From positions 304,110-368,109 of IMG/VR virus record IMGVR_UViG_3300005056_000001: DNA of 64,000 nt, one strand, 5' to 3'. Positions 8,044 through 16,418 of the stretch are shown here, piece by piece (position 1 is the first letter of the stretch; each line of letters opens with the position of its first letter). The translations under genes and the position numbers were made by a program. Origin of the DNA: a virus. The notes beneath the pieces are model-generated. The model saw only the letters and a program-made list of their open reading frames with translations, was not told where the DNA came from and did no database searches.

Positions 8044-8361
8044 TTATCCTTGCTCGTTCTCATCATACAAACGTTCTAAGACTCTTATCGAATCCATGGC
8101 AGCCTCTTTGCATACACCCAAAGAATGTTTGTCCTTCGCCTTTATTAAAACCTCCACATAGGAATATTTTAACAACATTACAGTAAGTGCCAAAGATAAC
8201 ATTTCGATGTACGTACAGTCATTCGTTTTCAATCTAAAATCTTCTTTGTCAAGTTTTTCGGAAACCAACATGTTCGCATATCCGTATATACCAACAGACT
8301 TGTCATGTGGTATCATACCTATAACGGATTCGAAATCCTCAATTTTTTGTTTATTTTTCAT
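8044..8361 (-). CDS. Unknown helical protein
   Basis: 105 aa, mostly helical (YIEMLSLALTVMLLKYSYVE, residues about 50-69), acidic C-terminus. No recognised domain; part of the leftward small-gene run. Confidence 0.6.
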   Translation of the reverse strand: MKNKQKIEDFESVIGMIPHDKSVGIYGYANMLVSEKLDKEDFRLKTNDCTYIEMLSLALTVMLLKYSYVEVLIKAKDKHSLGVCKEAAMDSIRVLERLYDENEQG

Positions 8362-8368
8362 AGTTTAT

Positions 8369-8599
8369 TTACCATCTGACTTCACAACCATCTTTTCCAT
8401 TAATTACCTGATAACCAAGAACCACCAAAAGTTCCCCCACCGTTTTATTGATTGGAAAGTGTGGTAGGTTGTTCTTAAAAAGGACATAACCAAGCCCTTC
8501 CTTGGCCCGCTTTTCAATACAGGCACAAACGTGTTCTAGTGTTGTGTTTTTGTTGTTGGCTATTATGGTCAGCGTCTTAGCCTCTGTTGCTCTTAACAT
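8369..8599 (-). CDS. Small phage protein (AxEA...GY.V...W pattern)
   Basis: 76 aa. The pattern EAKTLTIIAN, then a helix with CACIEKRAKEGLGY, then GELLVVLGYQV and a terminal W is common among small phage proteins of unknown role. It lies 8 bp downstream of the next gene in the operon. Confidence 0.6.
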   Translation of the reverse strand: MLRATEAKTLTIIANNKNTTLEHVCACIEKRAKEGLGYVLFKNNLPHFPINKTVGELLVVLGYQVINGKDGCEVRW

Positions 8600-8606
8600 T
8601 TTTTGT

Positions 8607-8918
8607 TTATGGTTTTAGCAGACATTTCTCGATCTGTTCAATTTTGATTAGGATTCTTTCGGACTCATTACTGTCTTGACATTCGGCAAATTTTAGGGTT
8701 AGATCATCCCGTCGTGCCTCGAGCTTGACGTTTTTGCCCTGTCGCTTTGTGTTCTTTAGTGTTGACTTTAGCTGTAACATTTTGCGTTCGTTGTACCCGT
8801 TAATACCTGCCATTAGCAATGTGTACAGACCTCCTAAGACGGATACTATTAGAAAAAATGCAAAAATGATAATTACTTTGGTACTATTTTCGTCAAGACT
8901 GTTTATAAATTCCCACAT
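8607..8918 (-). CDS. Single-TM protein with basic coiled coil
   Basis: 103 aa. One hydrophobic segment (about 15-37) followed by a strongly charged, Lys-rich helix (residues 48-100). Predicted bitopic membrane protein with a cytoplasmic coiled coil. Function unknown; a spanin-like role would need an outer-membrane partner, which is not visible next to it. Confidence 0.65.
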   Translation of the reverse strand: MWEFINSLDENSTKVIIIFAFFLIVSVLGGLYTLLMAGINGYNERKMLQLKSTLKNTKRQGKNVKLEARRDDLTLKFAECQDSNESERILIKIEQIEKCLLKP

Positions 8919-8938
8919 TTATTGTTGTGTTTAAAGGT

Positions 8939-9577
8939 TTATGAATTTCGGGACTCACAATTGAAATGTGTCATGTGCCTATCACTGTTAAACACCATTA
9001 AATACCGAATGTCACACACCCCAATGATTAGCCACAATTCACCACTTCCCATAGGCGCAGCACTCCAAACAAAATTTTCATACTTTATAACACACACAGT
9101 CTCTACCAACAATTTTTTAGTTTGTTCGGGAGACAGTCTTTCTTTGTGTACCTTGGCGATTAATAGTTCAGTTTCTTCGTAACGTCCCTTTTTGAACAAA
9201 TCAATTTCCTCCTCCGTATAATACTGCGGCTCGGCTGTCGGGTCAGTATAGAACAGATATTTATCGTCGTCTATCTTCTTTGACTTATATGAAATATATT
9301 GGGGGCACGGTAACGGCTCAGTTAGACCCTGTATAAGTTTTGCATTGTATCGTTTTGCTTCCTTCCGTGCCTTTGCCATGCTCGGAAAAATACCATGATG
9401 TACCAATGATTTGCTATATCGTTCGACATCTATTGGCGGACAGCCGAATAACATGGGTTCGCAACCAATATATTTTCTGTCTTCGCTTTCTTCGTTCATT
9501 ATGTTATTGTTTTTGTCATAGGGATATATTGCATATCCCCCGACATTAAATAATACTTCATTTTTCAATTTGCGCAA
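8939..9577 (-). CDS. Unknown protein, 212 aa
   Basis: Begins with a small domain (FNVGGYAIYPYD), then a helical region with FPSMAKARKEAKRYNAKLI and a C-terminal alpha/beta part (ELWLIIGVCDIRYLMVFN). No family recognised. The gap to the upstream gene is 11 bp. Confidence 0.65.
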   Translation of the reverse strand: MRKLKNEVLFNVGGYAIYPYDKNNNIMNEESEDRKYIGCEPMLFGCPPIDVERYSKSLVHHGIFPSMAKARKEAKRYNAKLIQGLTEPLPCPQYISYKSKKIDDDKYLFYTDPTAEPQYYTEEEIDLFKKGRYEETELLIAKVHKERLSPEQTKKLLVETVCVIKYENFVWSAAPMGSGELWLIIGVCDIRYLMVFNSDRHMTHFNCESRNS

Positions 9578-9588
9578 TATAATACTTT

Positions 9589-10260
9589 TTATGGGTAACG
9601 CAAAACAATGTTGTCATAATCGGTGTCATAATATTCACCGTTCTCTTCCTTGTGCTCCTTGATGAGCTGATGCAACAGTATTTCGACAAGCCCTACTGAT
9701 GAGCAATCACCATTGTCCCATCGACCGTATAATTTTTTAATTTCTTCGTCCCCCATGTCTAGCAAGCCTTCTATGTTGGTACGGACTCTGTAGTGTTTTA
9801 GCTGTCTTTCAGTCTCGTCCGATATTTTTTGCACACAGACTTTTAACAAAACAAGGCTATCAATTAAGTAGCCTAGCTCGCTCAGGTTTTCTATGGTCAT
9901 ATTCACCCCTATACCATCACACACATCCCCCATTGAAAGCTCTTCAATAGATCCGTCTGTTGTTATCGACACCCAATCACCTTCTTCGTTTGTGGATATT
10001 CCTAAATTATTAGACAACAGACCCACTGATGATCCGAGTCCAAGACTTGCATTCCTGAGCATTACAATGACAGAATCAATTTCCCATGTATAGAAGACTT
10101 TTAGAGACAGAACGATCTTGTCGAAACCTCGGTTTGTGGAAAATTCCCTGATACACTCATGATTGGTATGGTACAGGGTGTGTGTGGTGTTATCATTGTA
10201 ATAATACCCCTTTATGTCGAAGCATGAGCGACGCTCGTTTTTGTCCATTATAACTTTCAT
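9589..10260 (-). CDS. Unknown acidic protein, 223 aa
   Basis: Acidic alpha/beta protein without recognised motifs. The ATGs at 10260 and 10248 are both plausible starts. The 135-bp gap upstream of it (10261-10395) is AT-rich and may hold a promoter; a TATTATTG sequence is present but has no clear -33 partner. Confidence 0.65.
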   Translation of the reverse strand: MKVIMDKNERRSCFDIKGYYYNDNTTHTLYHTNHECIREFSTNRGFDKIVLSLKVFYTWEIDSVIVMLRNASLGLGSSVGLLSNNLGISTNEEGDWVSITTDGSIEELSMGDVCDGIGVNMTIENLSELGYLIDSLVLLKVCVQKISDETERQLKHYRVRTNIEGLLDMGDEEIKKLYGRWDNGDCSSVGLVEILLHQLIKEHKEENGEYYDTDYDNIVLRYP

Positions 10261-10395
10261 GTATATTTAAATTTAAACATTAAAAATATTACCGACCGTC
10301 TCTGAATAGTTGGTCAATAATACTTGATTTTGTTGTCAGTGGTGTCTAGTACCCTTTTATTTTGACTCATTTTGTATAATTTAATGGGTGGTAAT

Positions 10396-10725
10396 CTATT
10401 TCTTGGTATAATATTCATTACACGCCTTTATGATATCCTTGATAGCCCCACCAAACTCTTCAGTGGTAAGTCCGTAATTCTCTCTACCAAGACTGTTGTA
10501 CTCGTGCAAAGAAAACAGAGGACATTCCCAAGTAATCTCATAGGCATTTCTGATATTTTCATTAAACATCTCAAAGATGCCTTCGGCACCCTCGGCAGCC
10601 GTTAGAATGTTACCACCACAATTTTCAATCATTAGATCTGCTATCTTGTTGGCAAACTCGGAACGGGGATCTGTTATATCCTTTCTTTTTATAAAGTCTA
10701 TGTGTTCTCCTGTTATTAATTTCAT
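10396..10725 (-). CDS. Unknown protein, 109 aa
   Basis: Helical protein with an internal AAEGAEGIFEMFNENI helix. No recognised family. Flanked by a 135-bp gap downstream and 40 bp upstream. Confidence 0.6.
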   Translation of the reverse strand: MKLITGEHIDFIKRKDITDPRSEFANKIADLMIENCGGNILTAAEGAEGIFEMFNENIRNAYEITWECPLFSLHEYNSLGRENYGLTTEEFGGAIKDIIKACNEYYTKK

Positions 10726-10765
10726 ATCTTTTTGTTTGTTTGTTTATGCTGATAAAATCATTAAT

Positions 10766-10987
10766 TCACGACTTAACAATAGACTTCACTCTTTCATTAA
10801 GGGCTTGTTCTAGGTACTTGAAATGGCTGAGGTGTCTTATCGGGTGGTCGTGTGGTATTAGTTCTGTTATGGACATAATAAGACCCTCTGTGTGTGCTTG
10901 AAACCTAGCCTCGGTTTCGGTTTTTGGCTTGTAGTGTTTCAACAAAATAGTCTCGGAATAGACAAGCTCGTTTCTTTTAGTTTTCAT
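10766..10987 (-). CDS. Small unknown protein
   Basis: 73 aa from the ATG at 10987 (MKTKRNELVY). An earlier in-frame ATG at 11032 would overlap the upstream gene by 29 bp and is less likely. Helical, basic; no function recognised. Confidence 0.6.
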   Translation of the reverse strand: MKTKRNELVYSETILLKHYKPKTETEARFQAHTEGLIMSITELIPHDHPIRHLSHFKYLEQALNERVKSIVKS

Positions 10988-11003
10988 GTTAGATTTTTTG
11001 TTA

Positions 11004-11354
11004 TTAATTACCCTGTCGGACATCAAGACCATGCGTGTCGCAAAAGTCTACGATTTTTGCAGGACTTAGACAGGTTATTATGTGGTCTATGCTCGACCCG
11101 TTGTTATCATTAACATATTGTACACAATACCATGCCCATCCACACCCACTATGTGCCGTGATATAAAACGAAAAATGTTCAATAATACCATTTTCTTCTT
11201 TTTGTGTCCATTTTACCCCCCTCTGATTGCGACTTGCATGTTCAACCTTTTGTTGGTTACTAGAAATATTGGAGGTGAAATATCCACCTGTTGCAATGTC
11301 TGCAATAGAGAACAATTCTTCCGATGTCATTTGTTTAAGCGTCCTTTTCATCAA
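11004..11354 (-). CDS. Unknown protein, 116 aa
   Basis: N-terminal basic helix (KRTLKQMTSEELFSI) followed by an aromatic-rich middle (FYITAHSGCGWAWYCVQYV). It overlaps the upstream gene by about 20 bp (ATGs at 11354 and 11351). Function unknown. Confidence 0.6.
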   Translation of the reverse strand: MMKRTLKQMTSEELFSIADIATGGYFTSNISSNQQKVEHASRNQRGVKWTQKEENGIIEHFSFYITAHSGCGWAWYCVQYVNDNNGSSIDHIITCLSPAKIVDFCDTHGLDVRQGN

Positions 11355-11646
11355 TAATAAATTTAATTTTGCAATAATAAGTTGTACTATTTTTCACTGC
11401 CTTTCGTATGTGTCCACCAAACAAGTTCTGAAATTTTATCAGGTAGTCTTTCTCATAATCGCATGGTCGCCTATGATCGTCATACTGAAAATATCGAAAA
11501 TCATGTTCGAAATGATAATCGTTAGATCCGCTATAAGTGCGACATATCTTTGTGATAACAGTATAGAACTCGTCCATCTCGCTTGTTTGTGGAATAACCA
11601 ACACACGCTGTCCTATATGTGGATAAAAATATTTTATATTTTCCAT
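11335..11646 (-). CDS. Unknown aromatic-rich protein
   Basis: 103 aa, rich in Tyr, Phe, His and Asp; starts with a beta segment (GQRVLVIPQ). No recognised family. It lies 2 bp downstream of the SLOG-family gene. Confidence 0.6.
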   Translation of the reverse strand: MENIKYFYPHIGQRVLVIPQTSEMDEFYTVITKICRTYSGSNDYHFEHDFRYFQYDDHRRPCDYEKDYLIKFQNLFGGHIRKAVKNSTTYYCKIKFIIDEKDA

Positions 11647-11648
11647 TC

Positions 11649-12014
11649 TTAGTAGTTGTAAACCCTTACCAATAATCCGTTCTCGTGTGCCAAATCAATC
11701 ATGTGCCTTGTACCCTTGCTTTTCGTGTCCCAAAAGGCTATTAAGGCATCCGAGTATTTTGCCATTTGCTTGTTTCTTATATAGCCTGCCGCCAATTTTA
11801 ATCCCTTCCAATCAGCGGGGAATTTTTTGATTTTATACCCACGGGCCTTGGCATATCTTTCTCCAAGTTTGTCGGTACCATTGGCGGTTCCGCTTATTAT
11901 TGTCACATCGTTTTTGTTTCTGAGTATCTTGTCACAGTAGACCACCAATGATTTGTAGTCCAAAAAATGACGGCCTCCTGCAATGATTACATTGAATGTT
12001 TCTGTACTATCCAT
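11649..12014 (-). CDS. SLOG (YspA/DUF2493-like) nucleotide-binding protein
   Basis: 121 aa from the ATG at 12014; an in-frame ATG at 12059 overlaps the upstream gene more deeply. Signature blocks are clear: IIAGGRHFLDY, SGTANGTDKLGERYA, FPADW, AGYIRNKQMAKYSDALIAFW and SKGTRHMI. These define the YspA-type SLOG family, a small Rossmann fold proposed to bind nucleotide-derived ligands. The role in phages is not established; sensing or masking an NAD- or nucleotide-derived signal is possible. Confidence 0.85.
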   Translation of the reverse strand: MDSTETFNVIIAGGRHFLDYKSLVVYCDKILRNKNDVTIISGTANGTDKLGERYAKARGYKIKKFPADWKGLKLAAGYIRNKQMAKYSDALIAFWDTKSKGTRHMIDLAHENGLLVRVYNY

Positions 12015-12375
12015 GTGTATCGTTCTTCTTGTTAAAATCCATGAATAAATAATACCCAAATGAACAGAGCATACATGTAAATGTTACACAGGTATAGATC
12101 CCGACAAGACTTTTTGCTCCATAGTGTTTAATAATTTCGTCGGATTGTTGACGTGCCATCATACACGGGAATATGCCAAAGAATATAATTTCTTGTATGG
12201 TGTCTATTATGCCCAAATATTGTGGTAAAAGCATGCGTGGTAAAAGTATAACCAAATATATCCTAACTATACCAATGAGCGTCCCTACTTGGCTAGGAAG
12301 AATTTTTATATAATACTCCGATGGCTTAAAAACCCAAAAGTATATTATATCCATTACTAGCATTAAAAACCTCAT
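12007..12375 (-). CDS. Multi-pass membrane protein
   Basis: 122 aa with about four hydrophobic segments (residues roughly 1-16, 27-48, 55-72, 89-110) and a charged C-terminus. No recognised family. Overlaps the SLOG gene start by 8 bp. Confidence 0.65.
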   Translation of the reverse strand: MRFLMLVMDIIYFWVFKPSEYYIKILPSQVGTLIGIVRIYLVILLPRMLLPQYLGIIDTIQEIIFFGIFPCMMARQQSDEIIKHYGAKSLVGIYTCVTFTCMLCSFGYYLFMDFNKKNDTHG

Positions 12376-12377
12376 AT

Positions 12378-13040
12378 CTATTCATTTTCTGTATCAATAA
12401 CAAACATCGGAATAATCTTGGAACCAAGACACACATCACACGGGCTCTGACTCGGCACGATTGATGCCGAAACCTCGGTTTGTCTTAATATGGTACCCTC
12501 GCCATTACATCGTGGACATAGTTGGAAGGGGACATACTTTACGGACTTGGTTAGTGGCTCGGTTACTTCAGGCAACTCTTTGGATTCTTGTGTGATTTTT
12601 CCTACGTGTGGAAATTGCCTTTTAGTCCTTTTTTGTACATGTTGTGATGTAAACCAACTTTCTATATCAACGAATGTTTTAGGACTCTCGCTCATTGGCG
12701 CACCAAGACCAATCGGGTTGTCATCCCGATATTCCGTCCACCATCCAAAAATATAAGCATATTCAATGGGTGGCAGATCCGATAATATAAGCATGTCGGC
12801 GTACTCAACAGTATCATTTGTTGTGGTGTATAATAAATTTTTTTCATTCACTAAAATTCGAGAAATAGTTATTTGAACATCCATACAACCCATCCAATCC
12901 TCCATGGACATATATCGAGACCTCTTATTTAGCTGTTGGTGCATCTCGATATACTCCTTCCACATCTTTTCAACCCTAACAAGTTGTGTGCTTGTTAATA
13001 TCTGTTTTGTTATCATACCGTTATGTTGTGTTAGTGACAT
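12378..13040 (-). CDS. Protein with DnaJ-type CxxCxGxG zinc motif
   Basis: 220 aa. The C-terminal part has CPRCNGEG and CDVCLGSK about 25 residues apart, a DnaJ-like pair of CxxC knuckles likely to bind one zinc ion. The N-terminal 150 residues are helical with no J domain, so this is not a DnaJ. A role in protein or nucleic-acid binding is inferred only from the zinc motif. Confidence 0.7.
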   Translation of the reverse strand: MSLTQHNGMITKQILTSTQLVRVEKMWKEYIEMHQQLNKRSRYMSMEDWMGCMDVQITISRILVNEKNLLYTTTNDTVEYADMLILSDLPPIEYAYIFGWWTEYRDDNPIGLGAPMSESPKTFVDIESWFTSQHVQKRTKRQFPHVGKITQESKELPEVTEPLTKSVKYVPFQLCPRCNGEGTILRQTEVSASIVPSQSPCDVCLGSKIIPMFVIDTENE

Positions 13041-13051
13041 TTTCTACTTAA

Positions 13052-13573
13052 TTAAACGCCAAGCTCCAACGGATGTTCGAGCATATCCACGAACTCAATA
13101 GTCAGAAACCAATCGCCCTTCTTGTATTTGAATTCTGCCTCATTTTCGCTTTTTCGTTTACGCACGAAATCCTTGTGCTTCTTATATTTTTCAAATAGTT
13201 TATTATAACCTTTTCTTGCATCTATGGAATTTGTATAAAACCTTGATTTTGAGTTCAAACAAAATGTATGGTCAATACACCCGTCAACGATCTTGTATCT
13301 ATACCCGTCTAAATCCAATAAATCTTGTATGGTAACACCCTCAGTCTCTTTCATATTGTTTTGGTCACAATATGAAAATCTAGGAACCATTTTATTCTCG
13401 TGCCGAACCGTGTCGGTAAACATGGCATATGGTTGCACAATTGTCGCATGGTCGCCATACATTTTCTTGTATACCACCAATCGGCTGTTGTCCTCGGAAT
13501 GATTTGCCACGGAAATAACCCTGTAGTGTTTGCCTTTATAGTGTTGATATACTCCTTTGTCTATTGTTTTCAT
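13052..13573 (-). CDS. DUF1653-domain protein
   Basis: 173 aa. Residues about 7-60 match DUF1653 (GVYQHYKGKHYRVISVANHS, then LVVYKKMYGD and MF), a small SH3-like barrel of unknown role common in bacteria and phages. The rest is a Lys-rich helical extension. It is coupled to the upstream membrane gene by an ATGA overlap (13570-13573). A truncated duplicate of its 5' end lies at 14003-14144. Confidence 0.8.
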   Translation of the reverse strand: MKTIDKGVYQHYKGKHYRVISVANHSEDNSRLVVYKKMYGDHATIVQPYAMFTDTVRHENKMVPRFSYCDQNNMKETEGVTIQDLLDLDGYRYKIVDGCIDHTFCLNSKSRFYTNSIDARKGYNKLFEKYKKHKDFVRKRKSENEAEFKYKKGDWFLTIEFVDMLEHPLELGV

Positions 13574-13992
13574 TGTAATAAATCATTTAGATACATATAA
13601 TAAAATATACACAAAATAATAAGTCCACAAACACGTGAAGGTCGAAGTGTTTTCGAACGAAAAATACCATGAAAAATTGTGGAGCGTAATGATATGGATG
13701 TAAAAATTATACCAAGAATAGAAAACGCATAGATGGCATTTATACACATTTTCTTACGGCTCATGTGTGAAGATATATTGGTGACCACATCATTCTGAAT
13801 ATTACCAATATTCTCGACAATACCACCAACATCAAGCACTTCGGTGACACCCACCTGATCCTTAAGCACAGAATCTTTTATACAAATATCCAACCAAATA
13901 TCATAGCCATACAGACCCGACAAAACAAGGGCCATAGCGAACAATATATACCATGGCATGTTCTCTTTCATTATTTCTATTCGTTCTTTCAT
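13570..13992 (-). CDS. Membrane protein B, paralogue of membrane protein A
   Basis: 140 aa from the ATG at 13992. The first 50 residues (MKERIEIMKENMPWYIL, then a TM) nearly equal those of the gene at 14252-14713. The remainder differs and holds two more TM segments. The upstream reading-frame extension to 14052 is residual DUF1653 sequence, not part of this gene. This is the product of a local tandem duplication. Confidence 0.7.
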   Translation of the reverse strand: MKERIEIMKENMPWYILFAMALVLSGLYGYDIWLDICIKDSVLKDQVGVTEVLDVGGIVENIGNIQNDVVTNISSHMSRKKMCINAIYAFSILGIIFTSISLRSTIFHGIFRSKTLRPSRVCGLIILCIFYYMYLNDLLQ

Positions 13993-14002
13993 GTTTAATA
14001 TA

Positions 14003-14144
14003 TGTTGCACAATTGTCGCATGGTCGTCATACATTTTCGGGTACACCACCAATCTGCCGTTGTCCTCGGAATTATTTTCCTCGGAAAAAACCCTGAAGTG
14101 TTTGTCTTATAGTGTTGGTATACTCCTTTGTCTATTGTTTTCAT
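14003..14144 (-). pseudogene. Truncated, frameshifted copy of DUF1653 gene 5' end
   Basis: Reading leftward from the ATG at 14144, the sequence follows the first ~145 bases of the gene at 13573 almost base for base (MKTIDKGVYQHYK), then shifts frame after the HYK codons and breaks off just before membrane gene B. It is a non-functional remnant left at the duplication joint. Confidence 0.8.
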
Positions 14145-14251
14145 GTTTTAGTTGTTAGGTGTGTATTTGTAACGTGGAAAAATAAAGAACATACGATCCC
14201 TAGATCAACTCTAGGTTGTTGGATAATGATTGTATACCCACCACAATTATA

Positions 14252-14713
14252 TTAATACTTTTTAAAGGGTCTTATCAGCCCAATAAAATATACTAGAGTT
14301 AAGCCACCGCCTAGTACTATTAAATATCGCCCAAATGGCGTAAATGGTAGTATATTACTGAATTCATCCTCTACTAACACACTATCATGTTCGGATTTGT
14401 TCAGATTTGTAGTGTCAGGAGTAATCACATCTACATCACGCACTGAACCATCGACTGTAACAGCCTCAACAACACGCTCCTCAAACGTCCTTAGTATTGG
14501 CACCGTGTCGTCGGCCCAAATAATATCACCATTCTCGGCAAGATAAGGAACATCAAGCACTTCAGTGACCTCCACCCGATCCTTAAGCACAGAGTCTTTT
14601 ATGCAAATATCCAACCAAATATTATAGCCATACAGGCCCGATAAACCAAGGGCTATTGCGTACAATATATACCATGGCATGTTCTCCTTCATTATTTCAA
14701 TTCGTTCTTTCAT
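14252..14713 (-). CDS. Membrane protein A
   Basis: 153 aa. An N-terminal TM (about 14-32), an acidic soluble middle (residues 50-125) and a C-terminal TM (about 127-147). The soluble part would lie outside the cytoplasm if both ends are inside. Parent or sister of membrane gene B. Function unknown. The region 14145-14251 downstream holds only a short CCTAGA/TCTAGG hairpin. Confidence 0.7.
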   Translation of the reverse strand: MKERIEIMKENMPWYILYAIALGLSGLYGYNIWLDICIKDSVLKDRVEVTEVLDVPYLAENGDIIWADDTVPILRTFEERVVEAVTVDGSVRDVDVITPDTTNLNKSEHDSVLVEDEFSNILPFTPFGRYLIVLGGGLTLVYFIGLIRPFKKY

Positions 14714-14715
14714 TA

Positions 14716-15069
14716 TTAATATAGGTCGCTTATGTGATAAAATGCATCATAGGATATTCCGTCAATCATTAAAATAGCATCTCTATGCGCCCTTGCGTCC
14801 ATGACATCAATTAATGTTACACTTGATTCTACACCCGTGATTAATGATAGGTTGTTATTAAGCTCCCAAACCCCGTCGTCTCTAAACGAAATCTTATGGT
14901 ATCCAAAACAAGGAGGATACCCGTCTATAAAAATGAACGTTATAACTTCACATTTCGATTTTTTCATAATTTTTTCTTTTCGGGACGATTTCCAATTTTC
15001 CCAATCCTCTTTGGTCATGTTATTTATATGATCATAAAATTGGCTGTCTAGTTTGTTCCAATCTGCCAT
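14716..15069 (-). CDS. Unknown protein, 117 aa
   Basis: Helical basic N-terminus (TKEDWENWKSSRKEKIMKKS) and a beta-rich C-terminal half. Two bp separate it from membrane gene A. No family recognised. Confidence 0.65.
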   Translation of the reverse strand: MADWNKLDSQFYDHINNMTKEDWENWKSSRKEKIMKKSKCEVITFIFIDGYPPCFGYHKISFRDDGVWELNNNLSLITGVESSVTLIDVMDARAHRDAILMIDGISYDAFYHISDLY

Positions 15070-15099
15070 GGTTTTTTTTTGGTCATGTATGTTTTTATT

Positions 15100-15438
15100 C
15101 TAATACAAATTCTCCCACATTTTGCATTCAAACAAATCAATTTTAATATCCTCTTCTAGTTCCTCGAACATGTGGTCTCGGAGTCCGTCAATAAATTGCC
15201 CTGATTTTCCGATTAGGTAGCCGATACCGTATGTTTCAATTTCGATAATTGTTTTATCCCTTACCTTAAATGTTCTGATTGAGGTGATGTACTCTTTACG
15301 TGTCCATTGTTTCCATTCGAAATAGCTTTGAATTTCGTTTCTGTACTTCTTACTCTCGATCTCGTACTTCCATCCGAAAACAGATGCCAAAAATGTATAA
15401 AACACATTGCTCTTTGTTTCTTTATAATCCTTGTTCAT
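15100..15438 (-). CDS. KH-domain RNA-binding protein
   Basis: 112 aa. Residues about 62-104 form a KH domain: beta strand IIEIETYG, GxxG-type loop IGKSG (76-80), helix QFIDGLRDHMFEEL and closing strand DIKIDLFE, as in type II KH domains of ribosomal protein S3 or Era. KH domains bind single-stranded RNA or DNA. The N-terminal 60 residues are helical and unrecognised. A role in RNA metabolism during infection is inference. Confidence 0.75.
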   Translation of the reverse strand: MNKDYKETKSNVFYTFLASVFGWKYEIESKKYRNEIQSYFEWKQWTRKEYITSIRTFKVRDKTIIEIETYGIGYLIGKSGQFIDGLRDHMFEELEEDIKIDLFECKMWENLY

Positions 15439-15479
15439 GATTAAAACGCTTATGATTGTTAATGTTGTGTTAAATCGGG

Positions 15480-16025
15480 TTACCCCTCGGTATTGGTTAA
15501 TGATTTTTTGACATATCCATCAAAAAAGGATTCCTTGGTACCCATGCGATAGTCTATATATATATCGGACTCTGACATTATTTTTGAAAATAACTTGTGT
15601 GCCATGTCCTTTTCCGACGGGAACTTGAATGACTTTAGGATGCAGCCGCCATCCTTTTTTATGCCCCATACCACAATCTCTTTGTCTGTATCCTTGTGTA
15701 GGTACATTTGGTTGCTTGGATTGTCGGGGTCAAGGTTTGTGAGGGCACAATTTGTGTACGAATGTAATTCGGTTCGCTTCTTTTTGACTTGGGCAAACAA
15801 TTCGTTTTTTGTGAACCCGTTACTTTCGGCATATGACATCACAACCTGCATCAGGTCTCCAAACTCGGTAATATCTTGATGCTTAGAGCTCCTTATTTCG
15901 TCTAGCTCTTCTATTACCTTGAGACTGTAGAGTTCGTTTAGCTCCTCCACGTCTTCTATTTGGATAAATTCGTCATTTTCTAGTCGGTCTTTTATTCCGT
16001 CTCTTACTAATTTTCTTGGCTTCAT
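15480..16025 (-). CDS. MazG/PRA-PH-like NTP pyrophosphohydrolase
   Basis: 181 aa from the ATG at 16025, which overlaps the upstream stop as ATGA; an ATG at 16100 lies inside that gene. The N-terminal ~95 residues have the all-alpha MazG-superfamily pattern: KLVRDGI, a helix with LKVIEELDE (metal-binding acidic residues), then TEFGDLMQVV and KKKRTEL. Such enzymes hydrolyse non-canonical or alarmone nucleotides. The C-terminal ~85 residues are an extra domain. Phage MazG-like proteins are often thought to tune nucleotide pools or stress signalling. Confidence 0.75.
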   Translation of the reverse strand: MKPRKLVRDGIKDRLENDEFIQIEDVEELNELYSLKVIEELDEIRSSKHQDITEFGDLMQVVMSYAESNGFTKNELFAQVKKKRTELHSYTNCALTNLDPDNPSNQMYLHKDTDKEIVVWGIKKDGGCILKSFKFPSEKDMAHKLFSKIMSESDIYIDYRMGTKESFFDGYVKKSLTNTEG

Positions 16026-16417
16026 TGGTTGTTTGTTATTTCGTGAATGATTTTTGCGTCCCCCTCTAGATATTCCCTGAATGCACTTATATATGCCCAA
16101 TAATCATCGTTGTAGCCCATGTCAGGACAATACCATTCAAAATCAGTCTTTTGACTAATATTTTCCGAAAATATGAGATTGTATTTTGCCTCGTCCGAGA
16201 GTGGTGATTCGCTAATGGTTACGGCCTTTTCAAAAAGAGACTTTAGTTCCTCATAACCCAAAGGTTTTGCAGACTCTTCAATATATTGGGCATATCTCAT
16301 CCCATGAATGAAAGACTTGATATCAGCAGAAAATTCGCTGCTTAGCATGTATTGTTCTTGCCATGCCGTGGCTATTTCCAACTCTTCTTTGGTGGGAGTT
16401 ATGTATGGTGGTATCAT
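16022..16417 (-). CDS. Unknown protein sharing SFIHGxRY motif
   Basis: 131 aa from the ATG at 16417. The N-terminus (EELEIATAWQ, then FSADIKSFIHGMRYAQYI) matches the N-terminus of the 218-aa protein at 16755-17411, so the two share a small helical domain of unknown role. Coupled to the MazG-like gene by ATGA. Confidence 0.65.
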   Translation of the reverse strand: MIPPYITPTKEELEIATAWQEQYMLSSEFSADIKSFIHGMRYAQYIEESAKPLGYEELKSLFEKAVTISESPLSDEAKYNLIFSENISQKTDFEWYCPDMGYNDDYWAYISAFREYLEGDAKIIHEITNNQ

Positions 16418-16418
16418 G

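Noticed and set aside
8922-9182. Rightward 86-codon frame
   Set aside because: Opposite strand to the 212-aa gene in a fully leftward operon, with no promoter or leader of its own.
12378-13040. DnaJ co-chaperone
   Set aside because: It has DnaJ-like CxxCxGxG knuckles but no J domain with an HPD motif.
13993-14052. N-terminal extension of membrane protein B
   Set aside because: The 20 extra residues are leftover DUF1653 sequence from the duplication; the shared MKERIEIMKENMPW start is at 13992.
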